37,234 nt of DNA from a virus, in the IMG/VR virus record IMGVR_UViG_3300030329_003188, positions 1 through 37,234 of that record. The stretch is one strand, 5' to 3'. Below the pieces are notes generated by a model that made no database searches, was not told where the DNA came from, and saw nothing but the letters and a program-made list of their open reading frames with translations. The translations under genes were made by a program, and so were the position numbers. Shown one piece after another: positions 27,309 through 35,893 of the stretch (the stretch's first letter is position 1; the number at the start of each line of letters is the position of its first letter).

Positions 27309-29531
27309 ATGGCAAGAATAAGAGGCGGCACCTTCACCAATATCGAAGACCTTGGCCAGGCTGTGATCGATCAACTTCCCGGCCTGCAGGGAAGGGATCG
27401 TGAAGAGATTGGGGAGATGGCTCTGTCCAACCCCAAGTACGCCGCAATCTTTCGCCTGAAGCCTGAGAGCTATGGCGACATCGACGTATCCACTGCCGCC
27501 AAGAGGTTCATCCCCGATGTCGGGGAAACCGCAGGAGAGTCAGTAGAGGGCTTTGGCCAGATGGCGTGGAGTCCCTGGGATACCGGGAAAGAGATGGTGA
27601 AGATGGCCGGTGCTGGCCTTCAAAACCTGGAAAGGAAGATTCCTGGTACAGAAGGGCGACAGCGTAGCCCTGTGCCGAGTCTTCTCAACACCATTGCCCA
27701 GATGGATTTTTCGCCAGAGACAACGCAGGCCGCATCGGACTTTGCTGACGAGATGGTCCATTCGGTCAGCCCTGCAGGTATACAGAAACGTCCGGCGCTG
27801 GCCCTCTCCAACGCACTGATACCCGTCCCCGGTGGCGCAGGGGTAAACGTCGCACAGAAATTAGGCAAAGCGGGCAAGTTTTCTCGCGCCCTCAACATAG
27901 CTCGGAAGGCCAGGAACATTATCGACCCCGCGGAACTGCCCTTCACCGCGTTCCGCGCAGCTGGGCGCGGTGTGAAGAAAGGGGCAGATTTAGCTTTGGG
28001 CCTCACTGGCAGGGCCGCTGGCGAAACACTTAAGTCGGCAAAGAGCTTTGCACGGGCGCTGCAAAAATCTGACGGGACTGGCGTAGGCCATCAGCTTGTT
28101 ACTTCCATAGTCGGACTATCCACAGGCAGTGGCCCTCGGTTTGTTCGTGAAATGTTTCGCACAGGAACAGACGAACCCGTTTTTACTCGCCCAGGCATGG
28201 AGCCGGGGTCGGGCGTACAAATCCAGCGCGAGTTTAGAGCGATGGATCAAGGTGACGCCGAAAAGATTATTGTCACCCGCGGCCTTGAGTCGGTAGATCG
28301 CATCAAGAAAGAGATGGGGGAGGAATACGCGAAAGCACTGTCGGAACTTCCCTTGAATGAGCCGATTGAGATTGATCTGGCTATGCGTCGTCAAGCTCGC
28401 GCCGCGCTCAACGATATGAACGTGGCGACAGAGGGCGCGGAACGCCTTCAAGTGGACGAGGTTCCGCTCGAGGCAATTCCTTCCCAGCGTGAGATACTTC
28501 CTTCAGGCGTTTTCCCCGGTGGCCAGAAGGAAACTCGGAAGATGGTGCCGACGGGAGAGACATCGCTGCGCTTTCCTGACTTTGGGGACGAGCCAGGCCG
28601 CACGACAACGATTTCTTCATTTGGGAGCGGGAGAGCCTTAGTGGATGAGGCTTTTACGCGCTTAATCGACGCCCCGTCAGCGGTGACGATGGAGGATTTA
28701 CTCAATTTTCGCAGGGCGATTGACGACGCGCTTAAGGCCGCAGGAGCGGACGTGTCAGGCGAGGCAAGAGTGGCCCTCGGGGGCCTTCGGGAGATCGTGG
28801 CTAACAAACTGCACGAGGTTCCGGGCTACACAGAAACAATGGCGAAGTATGAGCAATCCTCCGCTGACCTGTTCACCTACGCAGGTGAATTGGGTTTATC
28901 CCCAGGCCACCTGAACGAAGCCGGGGAGATTCGTGACCTCGTTGTTTCCGATACAGCAAAAAAGATGATCAATACGCTGACAGGGAAAGTCGAAACGCCC
29001 CTGTCTGCCTTGCGCGATCTTGAGAAAAAGGGCGGGGACACCACGATCACCCCTGCCCTTGTGGGCGCAGGGTCGTCAGAACTGTTTGGCTCTGGACTGG
29101 TAGGCCGGTCAGAAATATCTCAGATTTTACGAGGAGTGGTCGCAATGGCCGTGGGGGGCGGATCAGCTGGCCTCGGCGCAATCCCTGCAGTAATAGCTTT
29201 CTCTCCAGCGGGAGCAAACGAACTGTTCTTGCGGCTCGTGGAATCGGACGCTCCGGGCAAAGGAGTGAGAGCCTATACGCGCGGGACCGAGAAAATCAGT
29301 AAAGCACAACAAGGCTGGATCGACATGGTAGATGCCTTGCAGAAGGCCAATCGGAGTACGGGCGGAGAATTAGCAAAGGCTATGGCCCGTGAAGGGATTA
29401 CATTAGGACAGCTTTCTGAAAGACTACAGATCAGCACAGGGGTCGAGGGAGAAGGGGGCGACTTCGCTCCTCGTCCTCGGGTAGATTTGTCCACCATCGG
29501 CGGCATTGGCATTTCGCCGCCACAAAGGTAA
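27309..29531 (+). CDS. Large virion protein, 740 aa
   Basis: ATG 27309 lies 10 nt after the previous stop. The product begins MARIRGGTFTNIEDLGQAVIDQLPGLQGRDREEIGEMALSNPKY, followed by a long mostly helical body with Lys/Ala/Gly-rich stretches (AGKFSRALNIARKARN, KKGADLALGLTGRAAGETLKSAKS) and coiled-coil-like segments (RIKKEMGEEYAKALSELP). A hydrophobic Gly/Ala stretch at about residues 605-635 (ILRGVVAMAVGGGSAGLGAIPAVIAFSPAG) could insert into a membrane, a feature of phage ejection proteins. No catalytic motif recognised. With the 915-, 152- and 790-aa genes it forms the internal/ejection set. Confidence 0.6.
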   Translation: MARIRGGTFTNIEDLGQAVIDQLPGLQGRDREEIGEMALSNPKYAAIFRLKPESYGDIDVSTAAKRFIPDVGETAGESVEGFGQMAWSPWDTGKEMVKMAGAGLQNLERKIPGTEGRQRSPVPSLLNTIAQMDFSPETTQAASDFADEMVHSVSPAGIQKRPALALSNALIPVPGGAGVNVAQKLGKAGKFSRALNIARKARNIIDPAELPFTAFRAAGRGVKKGADLALGLTGRAAGETLKSAKSFARALQKSDGTGVGHQLVTSIVGLSTGSGPRFVREMFRTGTDEPVFTRPGMEPGSGVQIQREFRAMDQGDAEKIIVTRGLESVDRIKKEMGEEYAKALSELPLNEPIEIDLAMRRQARAALNDMNVATEGAERLQVDEVPLEAIPSQREILPSGVFPGGQKETRKMVPTGETSLRFPDFGDEPGRTTTISSFGSGRALVDEAFTRLIDAPSAVTMEDLLNFRRAIDDALKAAGADVSGEARVALGGLREIVANKLHEVPGYTETMAKYEQSSADLFTYAGELGLSPGHLNEAGEIRDLVVSDTAKKMINTLTGKVETPLSALRDLEKKGGDTTITPALVGAGSSELFGSGLVGRSEISQILRGVVAMAVGGGSAGLGAIPAVIAFSPAGANELFLRLVESDAPGKGVRAYTRGTEKISKAQQGWIDMVDALQKANRSTGGELAKAMAREGITLGQLSERLQISTGVEGEGGDFAPRPRVDLSTIGGIGISPPQR

Positions 29532-29535
29532 CCCA

Positions 29536-32500
29536 ATGCCCAACATTAGCAGAACAAAGACGTGGAACGCCAACGAGACTCTCACGGCAGCTAACCTGAA
29601 CGCAGAGTTCGACGGCATCCTGACGGGCGTCAATGACAACGCTCTAAACAACGACAACTTATCCCAGACCGATGACTACCTATTCGGATCGTTGGTGCTG
29701 GGGGCCGGGGTTGCCGCAGGCAGCGGGGACGGCAAGCTGCATGTTCATGTGTCCTCTGCTGGAAGTGTAGCAGCTCATGCCGATGCCAATGACCTGGTGT
29801 TGGAATCCTCCGCCAATACCGGCATGACCATCTTTGCAGGAACCAGTTCCACCGCGTCGATCCACTTTGGCGATTCGGGTGACAACGACATTGGCAAGAT
29901 CGTTTACGATCACAATGCCAATGATATGGCCTTCACTGTGGGAACGACGGCGGATCTGCTGCTGCTCACCTCATCAGCGGCCACCTTCCTATCTACGCTC
30001 ACTGTAGGAGTGAATGACACTGGCCATGACGTGCAGTTCTTTGGCGCAACTGCTGGGAGCCATTTGCTGTGGGATGAATCGGCAGATTCGCTACTGCTGA
30101 CAGATAGCACTCCGCTGAAAATCGGTGACAGCCAGGATCTGACCTTATATCACGACGGCTCTAACTCCTATATAACTAATGCCGTTGGTGCGCTGAAGAT
30201 AGCAACAGAGACATCGGGGATAGCTGTTACAATCGGCCATACCACATCTGAAGTAACTGTGGCTGATAACCTGACAGTCACAGGAACATTGACCCTGGGA
30301 TCTGGTGCTGAATTAACAGAGGCAGAGTTGGAGTATCTGGATGGCATCACAGCAGGCACCGTTGCTGCATCTAAAGCCGTGGTTGTGGACAGTAATAAAG
30401 ATGCTGCGAGCTTTCGGAATGTCACCCTGACGGGCGAACTGGACGCTGCCACACTGGATATCTCTGGCAATGCAGATATTGATGGCACTACTAATCTGGA
30501 TGCCGTTGATATTGACGGGGCGGTTCAGATCGACGCTACTGTCAGTGTCGGCGTGGATGACCAAGGGTATGACGTAAAGTTCTTTGGCGATACTGCTTCA
30601 GCCTACCTGCTATGGGATACTTCAGCGGATAAGCTCCTGACGGCAGGAGGCGCGTCAGTAGACATCGTAAAGGACAAACTACTTATAGGCGGCACGGCAG
30701 TAACTACGACAGCGGCTGAGTTGAATGTTTTGGACGCGGTTACTGCCGGTACTGTCAGTGCCTCTTTGGGCGTTGTTGTAGACAGCAATAAGGACATCGG
30801 GTCGTTTAGAAACATCACCTTGACAGGTGAGTTGGACGCCGGATCTCTTGATGTTAGCGGAGATGTAGATATCGACGGCACTACGAATCTGGATGCTGTA
30901 GATATCGACGGAACGGTTCAGATTGACGGCACCGTCACCGTAGGCGCGAATACTGACGGTTATGACGTAAAGTTCTTCGGAAATTCCAGCGGCTCATCCT
31001 TGCTCTGGGATGAGTCAGCAGACGATCTGATATTCACCAATGCTGGCATCGCTGTGGGGTCCGATGCTACTGGTGACGTGTATTACAGAAACTCCAGCGG
31101 CTTCCTTACCAGACTGGCAGCAGGGTCAGACGCAGATGTATTGACGCTTGCGTCTGGAGTCCCTTCGTGGGCGACTCCATCGACAGGTGACATTACAGGC
31201 GTAACGGCAGGCAACGGACTGTCGGGTGGTGGAACCAGTGGGGGCGTTACTCTTGCTCTTGATCTCTCGGAGCTTACCGATACAGCGATTGCTAACGGTG
31301 ACTATATCGTATTCACGGATACTACCGACAGCAATGCAACCGTAAAAGGCGATCTGGCAGACGTAGCTACGCTATTTGCTGGGACAGGGCTTACTGCTTC
31401 GAGTTCGGTGATAAGCATTGATGCAGCACAGACTGGCATCGATTCACTTCTTGCTACCGACATTAAAATCGGTGAAGATGACCAGACTAAAATAGACTTC
31501 GAGACAGCCAACCAGATTAACTTGTACAGTAATAATTCTGTGGCTATGGAAATTGACTCGTCGCAGAATACGATCCTGAAACCCGGCGACGGTGGTGGGC
31601 TGAAATTTTACGCAGGGGGCACCGGACACGGAAACTATATCCGCTGGTCGGATGACAGCGGCTCGAACAATCAAGGAAGTCTTGGGTACGATCACAGCGC
31701 GAACGCGATGGTTTTCTATACATCTGCCGCAGAGGCCATGCGGATTGACTCGTCGAACCATGTGAGCATTGGCAACCTTGCCTCGCCTGACGGTACCCTG
31801 CATGTGCATTCAGCGACCGCTGGGTCTGTCACAGCACATGCGGATCACGATGATCTTATTGTTGAAAATAGCGACGATGTAGGAATAACCATGCTATGCC
31901 CTGCGGCTTATCATGGAGGCATTGCTGTTGGTGACGCTGACCAAAATCGTCGCGGCTGGCTCATTTATGACAACGGAACCTCGTTGAATGGGGTCTCAGA
32001 TTCTTGGTCTTTTGGGACTGCGGCTACTGAGCGAATGGTGATCGGAAATGGGGGCACAATAGGCATTGGCGGGGATGTCTCTTCGCCCTACGACACTATC
32101 GGTTTGCATATCAATCAGGCTGGCAATGATGATACGACTCTTCAAATTGTGTCCACTGACATATCACATGGCCTCAATTCTGCCTACTATGGTGCTTATG
32201 ACTCTGACGCTTACATGGCAATCAGAAAGCAACATGCGTCACAGGGTGGGCTTACCCTCACTGCCCTTGGCACTGATTCAGCCCTAACAAACCCTATGGT
32301 GATTCAGGTTTTGGGTGGGACTGCACAAACATCAAAGAATACATCAGGTATCGGCCTAATGGATATTGTTTGCGCCGAACACAATGGGTCTGGCGCACTG
32401 TCTGACATTACAGCCGATGGAAATATCTTCAGCGTAAGATGCAGAGTCTCTACCTCTTTGGCTGCCAAATTCCTTGTCGATGAAGACGGAGACATTTATT

Positions 32501-32850
32501 ACGATGGATCAGCCGCCGCTTATGACTCTATGGCTGACGCTGAACTGGTGAGAACCTTCGATACCGTCATGGCTCCGAAGGAAATCATTCAAAGCAAGTG
32601 GGACGAGGACGTTCGCTACAACGAGCAGAGTCTTATCGACGCCGGGATCTTAGGTGGCCCTGTTATTGGAGTGCCCCACGACGAACGGGGCATGGTCTGC
32701 ATGACCCAACTCCAACGCTTGCACAATGGTGCGATCTGGCAGACCCATACTGAGGTCCAGCAGATGAAGGAAGACTTCGCGTTAAAATTGGACGAAAAAG
32801 AGGCGCGGATCTCAGCCCTCGAAACACAAATCCAAGGATTGTTAAACTAA
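29536..32850 (+). CDS. Tail fibre protein, 1104 aa
   Basis: I chose ATG 29536 (MPNISRTKTWNANETLTAANLNAEFDGIL), a standard start for podovirus-type fibres; in-frame sequence from 29506 overlaps the previous gene. The body is Thr/Ser/Asp/Gly-rich beta-repeats: YDVKFFG...LLWD...AD recurs three times, DGTTNLDAVDIDG twice (about 30478 and 30870), and a LHVHxxxAGSVxAHADxxDL block twice (near 29740 and 31800). The last 100 residues (ELVRTFDTVMAPKEIIQSKW, then GMVCMTQLQRLHNGAIWQT) end in a coiled coil (KLDEKEARISALETQIQGLL), likely a trimerisation or self-cleaving chaperone-type end. It determines host recognition. Confidence 0.85.
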   Translation: MPNISRTKTWNANETLTAANLNAEFDGILTGVNDNALNNDNLSQTDDYLFGSLVLGAGVAAGSGDGKLHVHVSSAGSVAAHADANDLVLESSANTGMTIFAGTSSTASIHFGDSGDNDIGKIVYDHNANDMAFTVGTTADLLLLTSSAATFLSTLTVGVNDTGHDVQFFGATAGSHLLWDESADSLLLTDSTPLKIGDSQDLTLYHDGSNSYITNAVGALKIATETSGIAVTIGHTTSEVTVADNLTVTGTLTLGSGAELTEAELEYLDGITAGTVAASKAVVVDSNKDAASFRNVTLTGELDAATLDISGNADIDGTTNLDAVDIDGAVQIDATVSVGVDDQGYDVKFFGDTASAYLLWDTSADKLLTAGGASVDIVKDKLLIGGTAVTTTAAELNVLDAVTAGTVSASLGVVVDSNKDIGSFRNITLTGELDAGSLDVSGDVDIDGTTNLDAVDIDGTVQIDGTVTVGANTDGYDVKFFGNSSGSSLLWDESADDLIFTNAGIAVGSDATGDVYYRNSSGFLTRLAAGSDADVLTLASGVPSWATPSTGDITGVTAGNGLSGGGTSGGVTLALDLSELTDTAIANGDYIVFTDTTDSNATVKGDLADVATLFAGTGLTASSSVISIDAAQTGIDSLLATDIKIGEDDQTKIDFETANQINLYSNNSVAMEIDSSQNTILKPGDGGGLKFYAGGTGHGNYIRWSDDSGSNNQGSLGYDHSANAMVFYTSAAEAMRIDSSNHVSIGNLASPDGTLHVHSATAGSVTAHADHDDLIVENSDDVGITMLCPAAYHGGIAVGDADQNRRGWLIYDNGTSLNGVSDSWSFGTAATERMVIGNGGTIGIGGDVSSPYDTIGLHINQAGNDDTTLQIVSTDISHGLNSAYYGAYDSDAYMAIRKQHASQGGLTLTALGTDSALTNPMVIQVLGGTAQTSKNTSGIGLMDIVCAEHNGSGALSDITADGNIFSVRCRVSTSLAAKFLVDEDGDIYYDGSAAAYDSMADAELVRTFDTVMAPKEIIQSKWDEDVRYNEQSLIDAGILGGPVIGVPHDERGMVCMTQLQRLHNGAIWQTHTEVQQMKEDFALKLDEKEARISALETQIQGLLN

Positions 32851-33173
32851 TGGCACTCATTATCACTGCCCCCCTTCACGGGGGAATTGAAGTTCCGAAC
32901 TGTTATGCTCGTATCGCTAACATCGACGTAGTGAAGAAAGATCGTAGCGACGGCAGTTTTTATACCACTGCTCGCATTGATGTTTACAAGGACGCTGACT
33001 CTGCCGCAAGCGTGGACGAACAAGGAAACCTTCTGGGCGAAACCCTACAGGTTCCTCAGATCAAACGCGTCAAGGTGACGAACGCTGACATTACATCAAA
33101 TCTACATGAGCAACTCTATACCCAACTTAAAGAAGATCTCACAGCACGTAGCATAACCTGGAAGGAAGAGTGA
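32850..33173 (+). CDS. Hypothetical tail-associated protein, 107 aa
   Basis: ATG 32850 shares its A with the fibre stop (TAATG), so it is coupled to the fibre gene. The product MALIITAPLHGGIEVPNCYARIANIDVVKKDRSDGSFYTTARIDVYKDADSA... is beta-rich with paired strands, then a helical end (ADITSNLHEQLYTQLKEDLTA). Small proteins of this type after tail fibre genes are frequent in environmental phages; they may be fibre chaperones or minor virion parts. No known family. Confidence 0.7.
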   Translation: MALIITAPLHGGIEVPNCYARIANIDVVKKDRSDGSFYTTARIDVYKDADSAASVDEQGNLLGETLQVPQIKRVKVTNADITSNLHEQLYTQLKEDLTARSITWKEE

Positions 33174-33289
33174 TGCCCAAGGTAGGCGGTAAGAGTTATT
33201 CGTATACGAAGGCAGGAAAGGCTGCGGCGAAGTCAGCAGCCAAGCGGTCGGGTCGTAAAATGACCAACACACGTAAGCCGAAGAAATAA
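33173..33289 (+). CDS. Highly basic mini-protein, 38 aa
   Basis: ATG 33173 shares its A with the preceding stop (TGATG). The peptide starts MPKVGGKSYSYTKAGKAAAK and ends KMTNTRKPKK, with 13 Lys or Arg among 38 residues and no acidic residues. The 'MPxVGGKxYxYTxxGxAAAK' start recurs in small proteins of many phages next to virion genes; I recall it but cannot cite a family. It could bind packaged DNA or RNA. Coding is supported by coupling to the gene upstream. Confidence 0.7.
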   Translation: MPKVGGKSYSYTKAGKAAAKSAAKRSGRKMTNTRKPKK

Positions 33290-33322
33290 CCAACTTCAGT
33301 AAACAGCGAAAGGAACAGATCC

Positions 33323-33694
33323 ATGAGTAAGTCTGCGGAAACCCAAGTAGTTCCCCTGGAAGAGGGAATTGATTTCAATGCACCTGTTCTGGACATGAAT
33401 GACAATCCCATCTCGGCGGGAGAAAACGAGGATTTGCGCCTTGGCAACCTGTGCGTGAATGCCCTCATGGTTTCATTTGACGATGATAAGGCTGATGGTA
33501 CACAGAAGCTGAAGCGATTCAATTTGGCGAAGAAGATCCAAGGGTCTGCCATCGATAACGACTTCCCGACTCTTCGACTCAACTCGAAAAACAAAAAGAT
33601 GATTCTGGATTTGGCCGAGCAGGCATACCAAACGCTGATGTATGCTCGGATATATGAGGCGCTCGAAGGGTTTACTGAAGGGGATGACGATTGA
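33323..33694 (+). CDS. Hypothetical protein, 123 aa
   Basis: ATG 33323 has an AAAGGAAC ribosome site. The product begins MSKSAETQVVPLEEGIDFNAPVLDMNDNPI and includes DLRLGNLCVNALMVSFDDDKADGTQKLKRFNLAKKIQGS and a C-terminal helix MILDLAEQAYQTLMYARIYEALEGFTEGDDD. The 'd..G.p......l.Lg...vnAL......k..g..K..r..La.ki' pattern is found in a broad phage family of unclear role encoded near tail and lysis genes. I cannot be more specific. Confidence 0.65.
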   Translation: MSKSAETQVVPLEEGIDFNAPVLDMNDNPISAGENEDLRLGNLCVNALMVSFDDDKADGTQKLKRFNLAKKIQGSAIDNDFPTLRLNSKNKKMILDLAEQAYQTLMYARIYEALEGFTEGDDD

Positions 33695-33765
33695 TGCACC
33701 AACCCAGGATGGGGAAATCGCAGGAGCGGCCATCAAATGGCTGGTCTATTTCAAGTTACAGGTAG
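33694..33765 (+). CDS. Candidate 23-aa peptide
   Basis: ATG 33694 overlaps the previous stop (TGATG) and opens MHQPRMGKSQERPSNGWSIS before stopping at 33763-33765, just ahead of the strong ribosome site of the next gene. An alternative frame from ATG 33684 (MTIDAPTQDGEIAGAAIKWL) is also open and runs into the following gene. Neither can be preferred; one may be a leader for the gene at 33775. Confidence 0.25.
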   Translation: MHQPRMGKSQERPSNGWSISSYR

Positions 33766-33774
33766 GAGGAGTAC

Positions 33775-33960
33775 ATGGGTGGTCTACTGAGTTTTGCACA
33801 AGAACGAGTTGGAAGTCTGGTTTCTAAAAAGCTTGGCGCTGCGGTGGTCGCTGAAGCATCGGCAGTGGGAACTCCTTTGCAGGGTTATCCGCTGATGGTG
33901 TACATCGTCATCCAGGGCCTGAGTGAAGCGTTCAAGTACTGGGTAGACGCACAGGAGTAG
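33775..33960 (+). CDS. Small hydrophobic protein, possible holin or lysis helper, 61 aa
   Basis: ATG 33775 has a strong AGGAGGAG site. The product starts MGGLLSFAQERVGSLVSKKL, continues with AAVVAEASAVGTPLQGYPLMVYIVIQGLSEA and ends FKYWVDAQE: an amphipathic helix, a hydrophobic Ala/Val stretch and a second hydrophobic helix around YPLMVYIVIQGL. Small proteins with this 'GxP..g.p....iiQG.seA..' layout lie beside lysis genes in several phages. It could be a pinholin-like or membrane accessory protein; two weak helices make this uncertain. Confidence 0.55.
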   Translation: MGGLLSFAQERVGSLVSKKLGAAVVAEASAVGTPLQGYPLMVYIVIQGLSEAFKYWVDAQE

Positions 33961-34163
33961 GTGGTGTTTGAGCAGGGCGCGAGCCAGGGCTTGGCAGTCT
34001 GCCACACGTCGAGCATTCCACGTTGTCCGACGAGAGGGGGTTATACCGCCTGTCGTGGTGGACCCGTGTGCGGAATTGGCTACGGCGCAGGCAGCGCCCT
34101 AATCGGCGCACCATGCAACGACTGTTGCGGCAAGGCAGGTTTCGTCTGACGCGAAGGAAATAG
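33961..34163 (+). other. Region with three competing overlapping frames, probable lysis genes
   Basis: Three frames are open. GTG 33961, directly after the previous stop, gives a 62-aa Cys-rich product (to 34149). TTG 33968, behind AGGTGG, gives about 43 aa (MSRARARAWQSATRR..., ending near 34099). TTG 34023 gives a 46-aa Arg/Trp-rich peptide (LSDERGLYRLSWWTRVRNWL, then many Arg) that stops at 34161-34163, two bases before the next ATG. Embedded small genes at this place recall Rz/Rz1 pairs, but none has a lipobox. I cannot choose. Confidence 0.35.
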
Positions 34164-34165
34164 AA

Positions 34166-34597
34166 ATGTCTCCTCACTACCCAGACAGCAAAAATATCGC
34201 CTCATTCGGGGATTTACGTAGGCACTACGATGCGTTAAAAAAGGAACTGGAACAGACCCAGTCGGCTGTCCAGGCGGAGAGATGGACCGCAAAAAAAGCC
34301 GCCAAAGGCAAGCGAGAAACCGCCGCAGAATTAGCAAAATCCAAGGGAAAAACTGCCAAACTCGAGAAGGTGATTTCCGCTCAAGAGAGAGCAAAACAGG
34401 ACAGCAATCGTGCGGCAGCGTGGTCAGCAAGCGCGGCCACAGCTGTGACGATCTTCTATCAGATCTGCCGCTCGACGGGCCAGTGGCCGGGGGGATACAA
34501 ATGGGAATCGGTCTGGACGCATGAGGCCACAACCGCCGCACTGGTCACATTTATCACGTGGGTGCTCTCACAAGCCTACGCCTCGACCCAGGATTGA
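34166..34597 (+). CDS. Holin-like membrane protein with coiled-coil N-terminus, 143 aa
   Basis: The ATG has a GAAGG site about 8 nt upstream. Residues 20-82 are a long charged coiled coil (LRRHYDALKKELEQTQSAVQ; AKSKGKTAKLEKVISAQERAKQ). Then come two hydrophobic helices: roughly 83-103 (AAAWSASAATAVTIFYQICR) and 119-139 (EATTAALVTFITWVLSQAYA), separated by GQWPGGYKWESVW. Two transmembrane segments next to an endolysin gene fit a class II-type holin; the N-terminal coiled coil is unusual and might instead make it an inner-membrane spanin-like protein. Endolysin follows 64 nt downstream. Confidence 0.6.
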   Translation: MSPHYPDSKNIASFGDLRRHYDALKKELEQTQSAVQAERWTAKKAAKGKRETAAELAKSKGKTAKLEKVISAQERAKQDSNRAAAWSASAATAVTIFYQICRSTGQWPGGYKWESVWTHEATTAALVTFITWVLSQAYASTQD

Positions 34598-34661
34598 GTT
34601 GAAATCAGACCAGCCATATAGGCGTTTAATCAGCAGCAGCAAAAACGGAGCAGACTAAAGT

Positions 34662-35045
34662 TTGCACACATCGAGCAATTCTCTCGTCACCCCGAACTTC
34701 ACATTCCATGAGGTTTCCTGCAGGCACTGCGGGGAGATGTACGCAGACGACTTGTTCTGGTATCACATGAACAAGCTGCAGGCTCTACGGGGCGAGGTTG
34801 GCCCCCTGACCAAGACGAGCGGCCACCGCTGCGTAGAACACAACGCCGCGCAGGGCGGAGCCAAGAACAGTATGCATTTGAAGATTGCCTCGGATCTGCA
34901 ACCGGCCAGTGTTTCTCTGGACGAGCTATACGAAGCGGCCAAGGCCGCTGGATTCACGGGCCTTGGCCGCTATAACACCTTCCTTCATGTAGACTGCCGG
35001 GACTTTATTGATCGCCCTCCTGCGGAGTGGGATCGTCGTCGGTAG
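34662..35045 (+). CDS. Endolysin, peptidase M15-type
   Basis: The product is 127 aa from TTG 34662. It shows the M15_3/VanY-like zinc peptidase core: TSGHRCVEHNAAQGG, then SMHLKIASDLQ (His72, Asp78 in SxHxxxxAxD-type spacing) and FLHVDCRD (His109, Asp111). CRHC at residues 20-23 is a small Cys pair seen in some phage members. M15 enzymes cut the peptide cross-links of peptidoglycan (L-alanyl-D-glutamate or D-Ala bonds). There is no signal peptide, so it needs the holin. Its last 41 nt overlap the opposing HNH gene. Confidence 0.8.
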   Translation: MHTSSNSLVTPNFTFHEVSCRHCGEMYADDLFWYHMNKLQALRGEVGPLTKTSGHRCVEHNAAQGGAKNSMHLKIASDLQPASVSLDELYEAAKAAGFTGLGRYNTFLHVDCRDFIDRPPAEWDRRR

Positions 35046-35421
35046 CCAAGAGGCACGTCTCCCTCATCATTTGAAAAGTGTCAAGGGTGAGCAATTCGGC
35101 TTGTCGTTCTGCTGTCTGCTCGTTGAAATATCTGAGGTGGATCTGCGGCAGGCGGTAATACCACAGCGACATCTCTTCCCGCAGGCGTGACTCCTTTACG
35201 CCGTGCGACGGCCCTCTCGGAGAGTGATCGAGGGCCATGTGAAGTTCGTGCTTCAGGGGGAAGATCCAGTAATCCGACCCTCCTGCCCCACGGGATCTAA
35301 GATGGCACCCGTCGATGTCGTCGCCCCGCATCCCCGTAGCCAGGCACTCCCACTCTGGTTGCTGGCGTATCCACTTCTTCCAGTAGTAGTCATCTTCTTC
35401 CCTGCGCGTCCTGGGTAGCAA
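35005..35421 (-). CDS. HNH-type nuclease or NinG/DUF968-like protein, 138 aa
   Basis: TTG 35421 has a GGAGGG ribosome site; the preceding gene ends 3 nt upstream. ECLATGMRGDDIDGCHLRSRGAGGSDYWIFPLKHELHMALDH (25-66) has the spacing of small HNH-like phage proteins: Cys26, His40, then a GxGGxD loop and His61 (in known relatives 'CEAHHIRTRGAGGSD...PLC..HH...H'). The second Cys pair is reduced to one Cys, so zinc binding is uncertain. The rest is helical. Such proteins act in recombination (NinG, Rap) or as nicking nucleases. It converges on the endolysin gene, overlapping its end. Confidence 0.65.
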   Translation of the reverse strand: MLPRTRREEDDYYWKKWIRQQPEWECLATGMRGDDIDGCHLRSRGAGGSDYWIFPLKHELHMALDHSPRGPSHGVKESRLREEMSLWYYRLPQIHLRYFNEQTAERQAELLTLDTFQMMRETCLLATDDDPTPQEGDQ

Positions 35422-35423
35422 TC

Positions 35424-35588
35424 TTATCTGCCCTCCTGCAGATCAGCACCTTGCTTGCCGCTCCAATCGATTTGCAACTGGCATCGACGACATTTGTCCT
35501 CTTTGTATCTGCGCTTACGGACCCCGGTCAGGAGAATAGACTTGACCATGGGCGTGGGACACGAACACCTCTCGACTTTCTGAATCAT
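35424..35588 (-). CDS. Small zinc-finger protein, 54 aa
   Basis: ATG 35588 overlaps the previous stop (ATGA). The product begins MIQKVERCSCPTPMVKSILL and has a CSC pair and a CRRC pair about 30 residues apart, with a basic KRRYKEDK stretch. This fits a zinc-ribbon nucleic-acid-binding mini-protein. The C-terminus is polar. No known family. In-frame sequence to 35630 lies inside the neighbour and is ignored. Confidence 0.65.
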   Translation of the reverse strand: MIQKVERCSCPTPMVKSILLTGVRKRRYKEDKCRRCQLQIDWSGKQGADLQEGR

Positions 35589-35893
35589 GAAGAGAACTCC
35601 ATCGTGAATGTCGGTCGCTTGAGCCGCCACACCTTGGCCCGTTTCCCAGTGTCATTCCGCCGCCTTTCCCCTGTGTCCTCTATAACCCCGAGCAGCTTGA
35701 GTTCAGTGAACCGGGGCCGGATGCTCTGCCAATGGATGCCAAGGCACTTGGCGCACTCGTCAGGCGTCATAGCCTTCTCTCGAAGCAGAGTCAGGCACTT
35801 GCCACGCAGGGTGGTCGCATCGATATCCTGCGCCGCTTCCCTTCCAGTCTCGCTGTCGGTCCATCCTGCGTCTGTGGGATAGTTCCTCTCCAC
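35585..35893 (-). CDS. Winged-helix DNA-binding protein, 102 aa
   Basis: GTG 35893 has AAGGAG 6 nt upstream. After a polar start (MERNYPTDAGWTDSETGREAA), residues 26-95 read LRGKCLTLLREKAMTPDECAKCLGIHWQSIRPRFTELKLLGVIEDTGERRRNDTGKRAKVWRL, the winged-helix pattern found in many phage proteins: a 'T.dE.a..lg....siRPR.tEL...G.i.dsGe.R....Gr.a.vW' motif. It should bind double-stranded DNA. It is in the leftward operon with zinc and HNH genes, so a recombination or replication accessory role or regulation of the operon is likely. Confidence 0.8.
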   Translation of the reverse strand: MERNYPTDAGWTDSETGREAAQDIDATTLRGKCLTLLREKAMTPDECAKCLGIHWQSIRPRFTELKLLGVIEDTGERRRNDTGKRAKVWRLKRPTFTMEFSS

